From the NCBI GenBank assembly GCA_963610045.1, contig CAVDMS010000054.1:1-11318 (forward strand): a stretch of DNA of 11,318 nucleotides, written 5' to 3'. How positions within the stretch are numbered: the first letter of the stretch is position 1; every line of letters begins with the position of its first letter. Made by a program: the position numbers and the translations under genes. Shown piece by piece: positions 1 through 8,006 of this stretch. The DNA is from F23-B02 sp963610045 (GTDB lineage: Bacteria > Bacillota > Clostridia > Oscillospirales > Oscillospiraceae). The notes beneath the pieces were generated by a model, which had not been told where the DNA came from, did not search any database, and worked only from the letters and a program-made list of their open reading frames with translations.

Positions 1-575
1 CGCCAGTAAGCGTCGCAGCCGCCGTCACGGTAGCACTTGAGAAGCTCTGCACAGGCAGCGTCGGTGAGGGGGGACTTCTCCGCACCGCCGAAGTTCATCT
101 GAACGCCGCCGGCGGGGGTGGAAACACAGGTGCCGGGTTCGGGCATTGCAGTACCGAGAACGCCGGAGCCGATGACGCAGCGGCTCTTGGGGAAGACCTT
201 AAAGAGGTTGTCGTCATTGCCGAGACCGTTAATGAGGGAGACCGCAACGGTGTTGTCGCCGACAACGGGGAGGGAGTCCTGAATTGCCTGCTGGAGCTGA
301 GTTGCCTTGGTCATGTAGATGATGATATCGACCTTGCCTTCGGCATCGGCTGCCGCCTGAGCGGAGGTGTAGGTGCGGAAGCCCTTGAGGAGCTTAACGA
401 TGTCATGGTACTCGCCGTTTTCTTCCTGATGGATGATGAAGTTCATGCCTTCCTCGGCGACCTTCTTCATGTGTGCTTCATAGCGGTCGATGAGGATGAT
501 GTCTGCGCCGCCGTTCTTGAGATAAGAGGCGAAAACGCTGCCTGCAGCGCCTGAACCGTACATTGCAATTTTCAT
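1..575 (-). CDS. ApbA/PanE-family NADPH-dependent reductase (ketopantoate reductase-like), 3' end outside window
   Basis: Reading starts at ATG 575 (MKIAMYGSGAAGSVFASYL) and stays open to the left edge, giving 191 codons without a stop, so the C-terminal third is missing. An AAGGAG Shine-Dalgarno sits just upstream. The N-terminal Rossmann fold has GSGAAGS, the family's GxGxxG dinucleotide-binding loop. The catalytic-type Lys (YMTKATQ) and Asn (LINGLGND) of the ketopantoate reductase family are present; the second Lys and Glu lie beyond the edge. These enzymes are cytosolic and reduce 2-keto acids such as ketopantoate (pantothenate pathway) with NADPH. It lies 24 bp after a close paralogue and is probably co-transcribed with it and the YkvI-like gene. 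The pairing makes a substrate other than ketopantoate likely for at least one copy. Its codon use is strongly biased: the visible part has no ATA isoleucine codon. Family assignment is secure; substrate is not. Confidence 0.88.
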   Translation of the reverse strand, partial: MKIAMYGSGAAGSVFASYLKNGGADIILIDRYEAHMKKVAEEGMNFIIHQEENGEYHDIVKLLKGFRTYTSAQAAADAEGKVDIIIYMTKATQLQQAIQDSLPVVGDNTVAVSLINGLGNDDNLFKVFPKSRCVIGSGVLGTAMPEPGTCVSTPAGGVQMNFGGAEKSPLTDAACAELLKCYRDGGCDAYW

Positions 576-599
576 AACTGTTACTCCTTTTTATAAAAT

Positions 600-1544
600 T
601 TAATATTGTATATCGTAATTGCTTTGGATGCAGTGGATAAGCCTTGTGAACGCTTCGTTTACAGGCGTTTCAACACCTAAGCGTTTGCCGTATTTGACTA
701 TTGCGCCGTTTAAAAGATCTACCTCGGTCTGCCTGTGGTGAATGAGGACGTCCTGCGCCATGGAGGGGTAGTAGCTTGCAAAGCCGTCCTTTAGACGGGG
801 CAGCTCGTCGAGCATTTCGGACCAAAGGTCAACTCCCGTTGCGGCAAGACAGACCTCACAGCCTTCCTTCCAAACGGACTTTATAAGCTCGCAGCCGTCG
901 TCCTCCGAGAGAAATTCGCCGACCTTGAGGCGGGTGAGGGAGGAGATGGTGTTGTAGCCACTGTTGGAGATCGCCTTTTTCCATACGAAGGGGCGAATGT
1001 CGGATTCAAAAACCGTTTCGCAGCCGCCACGGTTAAAGCAGGCTTCGAGATACTCTCCCGCTTTGACGGAAGCGTCGGAGCGCTTAACCGCACCGAAGCG
1101 CATGATAACTCCGCTTTCAGGCTTCGAGACACACTTTCCCGGTTCGGGAAGCTCGGTGCCTATGGTGCCGAAGCCGTAAAGAATACGCTCCGCCGATACA
1201 TATTTTTGCAGAGCTTCGTCGTTTCCGAGACCGTTTTGCAGCGAAACAACGACGGTTTCGGGACCGATGCAGGGCATGAGCGACGGGAATATCCCGTCAG
1301 TCTGCGTCGCCTTGACCATCAGAATGACAATATCCTGCACTCCGATATTCTCGGCAGAATATGCGGTTTTAAAACCCGTAAGGACTTCCGTGCCGCTCGG
1401 AGAAACGAAGGTCATTCCGCTCTCGGAGCACTTGTCCATGTGCGCCTTGTAGCGATCGACCAATGTGAGCTCGGCGCCGCCCTTATTGAGATAACAGGCA
1501 AAAACACTTCCGGCAGCGCCGGAGCCTATCATTGCAATTTTCAT
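600..1544 (-). CDS. ApbA/PanE-family NADPH-dependent reductase (ketopantoate reductase-like), complete paralogue
   Basis: This is a 314-residue protein, close to the roughly 300 usual for PanE. I chose ATG 1544 (MKIAMIGSGAAGSVF) rather than an upstream in-frame ATG at 1574 because GAGGAA lies about 7 nt before it and the Rossmann strand must start here. The expected family residues are present: GSGAAGS for NADPH, Lys in VKATQ, Asn in QNGLGND, Lys/Asn in WKKAISNSGYN, and Glu in TEVDLLNG of the C-terminal helical domain. All known catalytic positions are therefore intact, and the protein should reduce a 2-keto acid in the cytosol. It shares whole segments with the downstream copy (MKIAM-GSGAAGSVFA, NGLGND, PEPG-CVS-P), so the pair is a tandem duplication that has since diverged. 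The gene sits 55 bp after the YkvI-like membrane gene. It could make pantoate, but it could also act on another branched keto acid. Confidence 0.9.
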   Translation of the reverse strand: MKIAMIGSGAAGSVFACYLNKGGAELTLVDRYKAHMDKCSESGMTFVSPSGTEVLTGFKTAYSAENIGVQDIVILMVKATQTDGIFPSLMPCIGPETVVVSLQNGLGNDEALQKYVSAERILYGFGTIGTELPEPGKCVSKPESGVIMRFGAVKRSDASVKAGEYLEACFNRGGCETVFESDIRPFVWKKAISNSGYNTISSLTRLKVGEFLSEDDGCELIKSVWKEGCEVCLAATGVDLWSEMLDELPRLKDGFASYYPSMAQDVLIHHRQTEVDLLNGAIVKYGKRLGVETPVNEAFTRLIHCIQSNYDIQY

Positions 1545-1560
1545 GGTAAAATTCCTCGAT

Positions 1561-1587
1561 GTGCGCCGCTGCAATGCAGCGGCGCAC
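1561..1587 (-). repeat. Perfect 12 bp inverted repeat between the YkvI-like gene and the reductase
   Basis: Arms GTGCGCCGCTGC (1561-1572) and GCAGCGGCGCAC (1576-1587) are exactly complementary around a 3 nt spacer. In minus-strand RNA this would be a very stable hairpin just after the YkvI-like stop codon and about 16 nt before the next gene. No U-tract follows it, so it is not a standard intrinsic terminator. More likely roles are mRNA 3' end protection, a processing site that separates expression of the two genes, or a dispersed palindromic repeat. Confidence 0.7.
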
Positions 1588-1599
1588 TTATGTTTTTAC

Positions 1600-2799
1600 T
1601 TACTGCTCGACCTTCTTCTGAGCCTGAAGCTTCTTGATCTTGGGGATGCCCCAAACGAATGCGGGGATCACGATAACAAGAAGTGCGTAGTAGCCGTCGT
1701 AGCCGTATGCGAATTTAACGATTTCGGTAAGTCCGAGCAGGGAGATAGCGAAGCAGATCGCAATGATGATGGCGCCGACGAAGATGCCGCGAACCTTCTC
1801 GCTCTTTATCGATTTGGGGAAGAACTTACCTTCAAAGCGCTGGATCATGGTGTAAACGAGGGTGACGCAGGTGGACATGAATGCGCAGAACAGCAGTACG
1901 CTGAATGCGACGAGCAGCCACTTCACGCCGATAAGACCGAGGACGGTCTGGTTGGGGATACCGAGTGCAGTGGTGTATCCCTCAACGCCGCCGTTCTGGA
2001 GAGCGGCAAGCAGGGGATACCACTTGACGAGCATCCATGCAGAGGCCGCAAGAGCAAGACCGTTCATGAGCCAACCGAGGATGTGCGCCTTTTTGACACC
2101 TTTAAGGGAAAGGTCATGGGATGCTGCGATCATGGGCGGGATGGAAACGCACTGGAAGCCTGCGTACACCAGAATACCTCTCCAGATAGACTCGCCGACG
2201 GAGTCGGTGTAGGGAGCAAGCTCCACACCATACTCTGCGGTGAGCTTTGCGGAGATGGAGCTGAAGTCTGCGGTAAGACCGAAAACTACCATCAGAGCGG
2301 TGATAACAATGATCGCAACGGAGAGTACGGTGGAAGCCGCAACAACGATCTTTACACCGAAAATGGTAAGCAGAATGAGTATTGCAACAATGATGAGATT
2401 CATGACGACCTTCGTCACGCCCGCATAGGGAATGCCGATAAAGTTTGCAAGAACCTCGCCTGCACCGGCGACCGCCGACGCCATTGCCGCAACGACTATG
2501 ACGATGTAGAAGATCTCAAAGAAAATCTCCATCCAGGGCTTGGGGTAAAGTGCGGCATAGGTGTCCTTGTAATTGGTAAAGCCGCTGAGCTTTGCAAACT
2601 TGACCATAATATACATTACTACCGCAAGAAGTCCCATCGAGAGGATGGGGAATACGATCGAAAGGGGACCGTAGTTTGAAAAATACTGCACAACCTGGTT
2701 ACCGGAGGCGAAGCCGCCGCCTACGTGGGTGCCGAACCACACAGAGGCGACCGTAAAGCCGGCAGCCCAAGTGCTTTTCAGCGTCTTGTTGTCATTCAT
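1600..2799 (-). CDS. YkvI-type (COG3949-like) integral membrane protein, probable transporter
   Basis: This is a 399-residue, strongly hydrophobic protein. ATG 2799 (MNDNKTLKS) is preferred over an upstream in-frame ATG because AGGAGG lies 8 nt before it and the added residues look like translated leader. Residues 23-33 read GTHVGGGFASG, followed by NQVVQYF; this glycine-rich first helix resembles the VGAGFASGQE signature of Bacillus YkvI and the unwound first helix of LeuT-fold (APC superfamily) carriers. About ten membrane segments follow, including stretches ending near TNYKDTY, VVMNLIIVAILILL, AIIVITALMVVFGL, LLVAFSVLLFCAFM and IFVGAIIIAICFAI, with a short Lys-rich cytosolic tail. The family is largely uncharacterised; substrate-cation symport is inferred from the fold. 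Co-transcription with two keto-acid reductases suggests an organic acid or amino acid substrate. Codons are optimised, with ATA nearly absent, suggesting high expression. Confidence 0.82.
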   Translation of the reverse strand: MNDNKTLKSTWAAGFTVASVWFGTHVGGGFASGNQVVQYFSNYGPLSIVFPILSMGLLAVVMYIMVKFAKLSGFTNYKDTYAALYPKPWMEIFFEIFYIVIVVAAMASAVAGAGEVLANFIGIPYAGVTKVVMNLIIVAILILLTIFGVKIVVAASTVLSVAIIVITALMVVFGLTADFSSISAKLTAEYGVELAPYTDSVGESIWRGILVYAGFQCVSIPPMIAASHDLSLKGVKKAHILGWLMNGLALAASAWMLVKWYPLLAALQNGGVEGYTTALGIPNQTVLGLIGVKWLLVAFSVLLFCAFMSTCVTLVYTMIQRFEGKFFPKSIKSEKVRGIFVGAIIIAICFAISLLGLTEIVKFAYGYDGYYALLVIVIPAFVWGIPKIKKLQAQKKVEQ

Positions 2800-2893
2800 G
2801 TTTCTTTCCTCCTGAACTTTATCTTCACTATATAACATCCCCGCCGAGAGCGGAGTAATGTCCGAAAAGCAATTGACAATAAATAAACAAATT

Positions 2894-2943
2894 ACCCTGT
2901 GTTCAAAAGGAAAAGCAGAAAACAATTCCTTGAAGCACAGGGT
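2894..2943 (-). other. Long imperfect hairpin in the YkvI-gene leader
   Basis: In minus-strand RNA ACCCTGTG pairs with CACAGGGT, TTCAA with TTGAA and GGAA with TTCC. That gives 17 base pairs interrupted by a bulged C and a 2 nt bulge, closed by a U-rich loop of about 13 nt. A U-rich but interrupted tract (AATTTGTTTATTTATT) follows. It could act as a second, weaker terminator after the one at 2955-3016, or as a stability element. It ends about 95 nt before the start codon. Confidence 0.55.
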
Positions 2944-2954
2944 AGGACGGAGAG

Positions 2955-3016
2955 AAAAAACGCCGATCATAAGATCTCTATTCTATTTTGTCGGTTCCGA
3001 ACAGAGCCTTACGGCG
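2955..3016 (-). terminator. Intrinsic terminator (attenuator) in the YkvI-gene leader
   Basis: On the minus strand the arms are CGCCG-UAAGG-CUCUGUUC and GAAUAGAG-UCUUA-CGGCG, about 18 pairs with two wobbles, an A bulge and a UGAU bulge. The loop is GGAACCGACAAAATA, and six U residues follow directly (2960-2955). It lies about 155 nt before the YkvI-gene start and downstream of the likely promoter, so it would attenuate that operon. It could also be a backup terminator for the GntR gene, although that gene already has a strong one at 3163-3192. Confidence 0.62.
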
Positions 3017-3033
3017 CCACGGAATTGCTTTGT

Positions 3034-3092
3034 TTCTGAATTTGAGCGTAGTGTAATACCGCCTCCTTGATTGCGTCAATTTTTGTTCAGAA
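3034..3092 (-). other. Candidate structured RNA element (possible orphan riboswitch) upstream of the attenuator
   Basis: In minus-strand RNA, TTCTGAA (3092-3086) can pair with TTCAGAA (3040-3034). The enclosed 45 nt can form two smaller hairpins: ATTG-ACG-CAAT, and GA(G)GCG with CGCTC around an 11 nt loop. This is a three-way-junction layout immediately before an intrinsic terminator. I do not recognise a known riboswitch class by its conserved core, so it may be a new class, a protein-bound leader or coincidence. Confidence 0.35.
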
Positions 3093-3100
3093 GAAAAATT

Positions 3101-3131
3101 ACTATACATTTAAATTTAAACCTTGAATCAA
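3101..3131 (-). promoter_or_regulatory. Possible promoter for the YkvI-reductase operon
   Basis: The minus strand has TTGATT (3131-3126), a 19 bp A/T-rich spacer and TATAGT (3106-3101). The spacer is longer than ideal, so this is a weak call. It would start a leader of about 295 nt containing the structures at 3034-3092, 2955-3016 and 2894-2943. The palindrome at 3131-3154 abuts the -35 element. An alternative is TTGACG at about 3081-3076 with TACACT 18 bp further on. Confidence 0.4.
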
Positions 3132-3154
3132 ATTGCTCGACAAAATGAGCAATT
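3131..3154. promoter_or_regulatory. Operator-like palindrome upstream of the YkvI operon
   Basis: AATTGCTC and GAGCAATT form a perfect 8 bp inverted repeat around an 8 bp spacer. It lies between the GntR-gene terminator and the presumed promoter of the YkvI-like operon, touching its -35 element. Its size and two-fold symmetry suit a dimeric winged-helix regulator, and the adjacent GntR/FCD protein is the obvious candidate, by inference from proximity only. As minus-strand RNA it could also form a hairpin, but no good U-tract follows. Confidence 0.5.
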
Positions 3155-3162
3155 CTCGGCAC

Positions 3163-3192
3163 AATAAAACGCAGGCAGAAAAACTGCCTGCG
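3163..3192 (-). terminator. Intrinsic terminator after the GntR gene
   Basis: Minus-strand RNA has CGCAGGCAG, a five-U loop and CTGCCTGCG, a perfect 9 bp GC-rich stem, followed by UUUUAUU. It starts 12 nt after the GntR-gene stop codon and ends the asnB-gntR transcript. Confidence 0.92.
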
Positions 3193-3204
3193 TATAGGTA
3201 CAAT

Positions 3205-3927
3205 TTACTTTTTCTGTTCGGGCTTTGCGAGAAGCTCATAGCGCTCGATGCCGTCCCTCGAAACGTGCAGATGACGTCTTGTGACAGCCGCCGCAAGCTC
3301 GTCGTCATGGAGCTTGAGAATGTTGCATATGAGGATGTGGTCGGTGTCGATGGTCTTGAAGAAGCCTTCGGGACGGCTGTAGAGGAGGTAGCCCCTAAAG
3401 CGCCACAGCTCATACTTTTTCTCGTCGTAGAGCTTGGAGATAAGCGAGTTGCCCGACGCCTTCACAACCGCCGAATGGAATGCGATCTCCTGATCGAGGA
3501 GCTTGCTGTAACCGAAGTTAGTGCCGCTCTCGTATGCTTCCTTGTAAAGCTCCTTTAAGCGGTTCGCTATCTGATACAGCTCTGCAAGCTGACGATCGGT
3601 GATGTTCCGGGCTGCCTTCGCTGCGGCAAAGGGCTCTATCATCATCGTAAAATCGCAGATCTCCTTGTACTCCGATTCGTCAAATTCCGCAACGTAGTAT
3701 CTGCTGTTGCGTATCCGTATGAACTTATGCTCAGCAAGCTTTTCCAGTGCCGTCTTGACCGGCGAGCGGCTTATGCCAAGCTCCTGAGAGATAGAGTTTT
3801 CGCTGATCCTTGTTCCGGGTTCAAGGCGAAAGCTTATGATGTTTTGCAGGAGCAGCTCGTGAACAACGTCGCTGAGAGGCAAAAAGGGATTTTCGTTTCT
3901 GATTTCGTCAAATTGCTTTTTGTTCAT
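3205..3927 (-). CDS. GntR-family transcriptional regulator, FadR/FCD subgroup
   Basis: This is a 240-residue protein starting at ATG 3927, with GGAG about 9 nt upstream. Residues about 17-75 form the winged helix-turn-helix (GTRISENSISQELGISRSPVKTALEKL), the hallmark of GntR repressors. Residues about 85-225 form the all-helical FCD effector domain. Its usual metal-binding set is visible as Glu147 (an Asp in most members), His151, His197 and His219, with 22 residues between the last two as is typical. FCD regulators bind small carboxylates or acyl-CoA and act as dimers on palindromes. The gene starts 20 bp after asnB with no terminator between, so it is co-transcribed and shares the Asn T-box leader. 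Likely targets are its own operon or the neighbouring YkvI-reductase operon; the effector is unknown. Confidence 0.93.
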   Translation of the reverse strand: MNKKQFDEIRNENPFLPLSDVVHELLLQNIISFRLEPGTRISENSISQELGISRSPVKTALEKLAEHKFIRIRNSRYYVAEFDESEYKEICDFTMMIEPFAAAKAARNITDRQLAELYQIANRLKELYKEAYESGTNFGYSKLLDQEIAFHSAVVKASGNSLISKLYDEKKYELWRFRGYLLYSRPEGFFKTIDTDHILICNILKLHDDELAAAVTRRHLHVSRDGIERYELLAKPEQKK

Positions 3928-3947
3928 ACAGGTTCAACTCCGATAAA

Positions 3948-5528
3948 TTATTTACCGCTGTCTCCGTAGTTTGAAAGCACCCGTGCGGAAGGATCGTCAA
4001 CGTCGCAGCCCTCCCACGATTTGTTCGGCATCCAGAAATCCACTATCATTTCGGACTGTCCGGGATAATACTTTTCGAATATCTCACGGTACAGCAGGGA
4101 TTCCTTGGTGAAGGGTCTTGCGTGATCGTAGGCACGGACCTTTTCGGCAAATTCCTCGTCCGAGTAAAGGCTGTCTGCGCATTCCTTCAGGTAGTTTACC
4201 ATCGAGTGACCGACGGCGTCGGAAAAAGCGGCTTTCTCACGGTACAGTATGTCGTGGGGAAGATAGTCACCCTCAAAAGCTTTGCGGAGCAGATACTTGC
4301 CCTTGCCCCAGCGGTTCATTTTAAGCTCAGGGTCAACGGACATGACGTAGCGCACAAAGTCGAGGTCGCCAAACGGGACCCTCGCCTCAAGAGAGTTTGA
4401 GGAAATGCACCTGTCGGCTCTGAGAACGTCGTACATATGCAGCTCTCTTATGCGCTTTTCGGCTTCCTTCTGAAACTCCTCTGCGTTGGGGGCAAAGTCG
4501 GTGTACTTATAGCCGAACAGCTCGTCCGATATCTCGCCAGTGAGCAGCACACGAATGTCGGTGTTCTCGTGGATGTACTTGCACACGAGGTACATTCCGA
4601 TGCTGGCTCTGACGGTCGTGATATCAAAGCTGCCGAGGTTGTAGATCACTTCGTCAAGAGCGGCGATAACGTCGTCTCTGTCAATGATGACCTCCGTGTG
4701 ACGGCTGCCGATGAAGTCTGCGACCTCTCGTGCGTACTTGAGGTCGATCGCATCGCCGCTCATACCGATGGCAAAGGTCCGTATCGGCTCGGATGAACAC
4801 TTTGCGGCGACCGAGCAGACGAGGGAGGAGTCAAGTCCTCCGGAGAGGAGAAAACCGACCTTAGCATCTGCAATAAGGCGTTTTTTGATACCTTCCGTAA
4901 GCTTTGTGCGTATCTTTTCGCACACTGTACTCACATCATCGTAGCATATTTCGTCGACTCTTGCAATATCGGTATATGGTACAAATTTTCCGTCGATCCA
5001 GTAGTGACCGGGAGGGAAGGGCAGTATAATTTTCACAAGTCCCACAAGGCTTTTCGGTTCGCTTGCAAACACCGGAGTGCCGTTTTCGGCGTAGCCGTAG
5101 TACAGCGGTCGGATGCCGATGGGGTCACGGGCAGCGACAAAGCGGTCCTTCTCTGCGTCGTAGATGATGAGCGCAAACTCTGCGTCGAGCATTTTGAACA
5201 TCTCTACGCCGTACTTGCGGTAGAGCGGCAGCAGCACCTCACAATCGGAATCTCCGGCAAAGGAGCATCCGTCGGCAATAAGCTCGTCACGGAATTTCTT
5301 AAAGCCGTAGATCTCACCGTTGCAGACAAGATAGCTCCCCGAAAGCTCAAACGGCTGCATACCCTCCGGGTGCAGACCCATTATCGCAAGACGGTGAAAG
5401 CCGAGATAACCGCCGCCGCAGGAGACTATCTCCGTGCAGTCGGGACCTCTCGAAACGGTGCGTGCAAAGCACTCCGAAAAAAGTGAATAGGCGGCACCTT
5501 CGCCGCAAAAGCCTATTATCGAACACAT
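3948..5528 (-). CDS. asnB: Asparagine synthetase (glutamine-hydrolysing)
   Basis: This 526-residue cytosolic enzyme makes asparagine from aspartate, ATP and glutamine. It starts MCSIIGF, placing the nucleophilic Cys at position 2, exposed after Met removal. The class II glutaminase domain (about 2-190) shows RGPD (27-30), HRLAIMG, CNGEIYGF, SDCEVLLPLY and RDPIGIRPLYYGY. The synthetase domain carries the PP-loop SGGLDS (229-234), LLTGEISDELFGY, SLEARVPFGD and REKAAFSDAVG, so both active sites look intact. It is slightly shorter than E. coli AsnB (554). A GGAGG site lies 8 nt before the ATG. The gene is preceded by a T-box leader with an Asn codon in the specifier loop, which matches the product, and is followed by the GntR gene in one transcript. 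Confidence 0.96.
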   Translation of the reverse strand: MCSIIGFCGEGAAYSLFSECFARTVSRGPDCTEIVSCGGGYLGFHRLAIMGLHPEGMQPFELSGSYLVCNGEIYGFKKFRDELIADGCSFAGDSDCEVLLPLYRKYGVEMFKMLDAEFALIIYDAEKDRFVAARDPIGIRPLYYGYAENGTPVFASEPKSLVGLVKIILPFPPGHYWIDGKFVPYTDIARVDEICYDDVSTVCEKIRTKLTEGIKKRLIADAKVGFLLSGGLDSSLVCSVAAKCSSEPIRTFAIGMSGDAIDLKYAREVADFIGSRHTEVIIDRDDVIAALDEVIYNLGSFDITTVRASIGMYLVCKYIHENTDIRVLLTGEISDELFGYKYTDFAPNAEEFQKEAEKRIRELHMYDVLRADRCISSNSLEARVPFGDLDFVRYVMSVDPELKMNRWGKGKYLLRKAFEGDYLPHDILYREKAAFSDAVGHSMVNYLKECADSLYSDEEFAEKVRAYDHARPFTKESLLYREIFEKYYPGQSEMIVDFWMPNKSWEGCDVDDPSARVLSNYGDSGK

Positions 5529-5536
5529 AAATTTAT

Positions 5537-5766
5537 CCTCCGAAAAGTAATTTCAGCATTCGATAGGGCAAGTGCCGAGCTCGCTGTGCCACCTATCTTT
5601 GTTCTCTTTTTAGCCCTATAACGCAGGACAAACGTCTCACCTACTCGGAAAGCCCTTTCGGATCACAGCTTGAAAAGTGTTATTCGCCACGGCTTTACTG
5701 TGCGATTTCCAGCACCACGCACTCTCTGTGAACAAGTTCCGGGTTACTTCTCTTTTCTCAAACGCT
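5537..5766 (-). promoter_or_regulatory. T-box leader, asparagine (AAC) specifier, controlling asnB-gntR
   Basis: The minus-strand leader has the T-box landmarks in order. The Stem I base is GAAAAG (5757-5752) paired with CTTTTC (5677-5672). Next come AGAAGTA, the AG bulge CAGAGAG (5728-5722), and the distal hairpin GTGCG/CGCAC with a TGGTGCTGGAAAT loop. The specifier loop is GAATAACA, in which AAC (5681-5679) reads Asn. The T-box itself reads AGGTGGCACAGCG (5594-5582). The antiterminator folds as GATAGG/CCTATC and GCGAG/CTTGC around the 7 nt bulge TGGCACA, whose TGGC would pair with the tRNA NCCA end. A competing fold pairs GCGTT-ATAGGGC (5624-5613) with GCCCTAT-CG-AATGC (5569-5556). No U-tract follows, so control may be translational rather than by termination. 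Uncharged tRNA-Asn should raise asnB expression. Confidence 0.88.
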
Positions 5767-5779
5767 TTTTTATTTTAAA

Positions 5780-7870
<2,091 letters not shown>

Positions 7871-7891
7871 TTTTCTTCACCCTTTCAGAAT

Positions 7892-7944
7892 AAAAAAGCA
7901 GACAAGGACGCTAAAGGGGCATTGCCCTTCGGACGTCCTTGTCT
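7892..7944 (-). terminator. Intrinsic terminator (attenuator) in the glnN leader
   Basis: On the minus strand AGACAAGGACG (7944-7934) and CGTCCTTGTCT (7910-7900) form a perfect 11 bp stem followed by GC and six U residues (7897-7892). It lies between the glnN promoter and its ribosome binding site, so it would stop transcription before the gene unless an antiterminator intervenes. The 23 nt between the arms can form its own small hairpin (7914-7929). Confidence 0.9.
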
Positions 7945-7947
7945 CGA
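7914..7947 (-). promoter_or_regulatory. Candidate two-hairpin ANTAR target in the glnN leader
   Basis: The predicted glnN RNA begins with TCG(A)GAC-AAGGAC-GTCCGA (7947-7929), a six-pair stem with one bulged A and a hexaloop AAGGAC with A at position 1 and G at position 4, as ANTAR proteins prefer. It is followed at once by AAGGG-CAATGC-CCCTT (7929-7914), a second hairpin that can close a hexaloop but lacks A1/G4. The first hairpin uses the 5' arm of the terminator at 7892-7944, so the two folds exclude each other. An ANTAR protein is encoded at 9320-9904. Confidence 0.6.
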
Positions 7948-7954
7948 TGCGGGA

Positions 7955-7983
7955 AGTATAAGACCCCGCGAAGGATTTGTCAA
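7955..7983 (-). promoter_or_regulatory. Sigma-A-type promoter of glnN
   Basis: The minus strand has a perfect TTGACA (7983-7978), a 17 bp spacer and TATACT (7960-7955). The expected start is near A7948, just ahead of the first leader hairpin. Its -35 is 23 bp from the -35 of the divergent GSI promoter. Confidence 0.88.
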
Positions 7984-8006
7984 GCGCAGAATAAAATTTT
8001 GTCGGA

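Noticed and set aside
1543..2679. A long plus-strand reading frame opposite the YkvI-like gene
   Set aside because: Its translation is low-complexity, rich in Asp, Glu, His and Cys, with no recognisable domain, and it lies antisense to a gene with a clear Shine-Dalgarno and membrane-protein pattern.
2800..2970. Extension of the YkvI-like protein to an upstream ATG at 2970
   Set aside because: The extra 57 residues cross the leader hairpin and the AGGAGG that precedes ATG 2799, and they are not part of the family fold.
2894..3204. A T-box or another named riboswitch before the YkvI-like gene
   Set aside because: A GTGGCGCC string at about 3020-3013 looks vaguely T-box-like, but there is no AG bulge, no specifier loop and no proper antiterminator, and I could not match conserved cores of the common riboswitch classes. 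It is kept only as an unassigned structured leader.
4437..5486. Plus-strand reading frames within asnB
   Set aside because: They are antisense to conserved AsnB motifs and show no domain or start signal.
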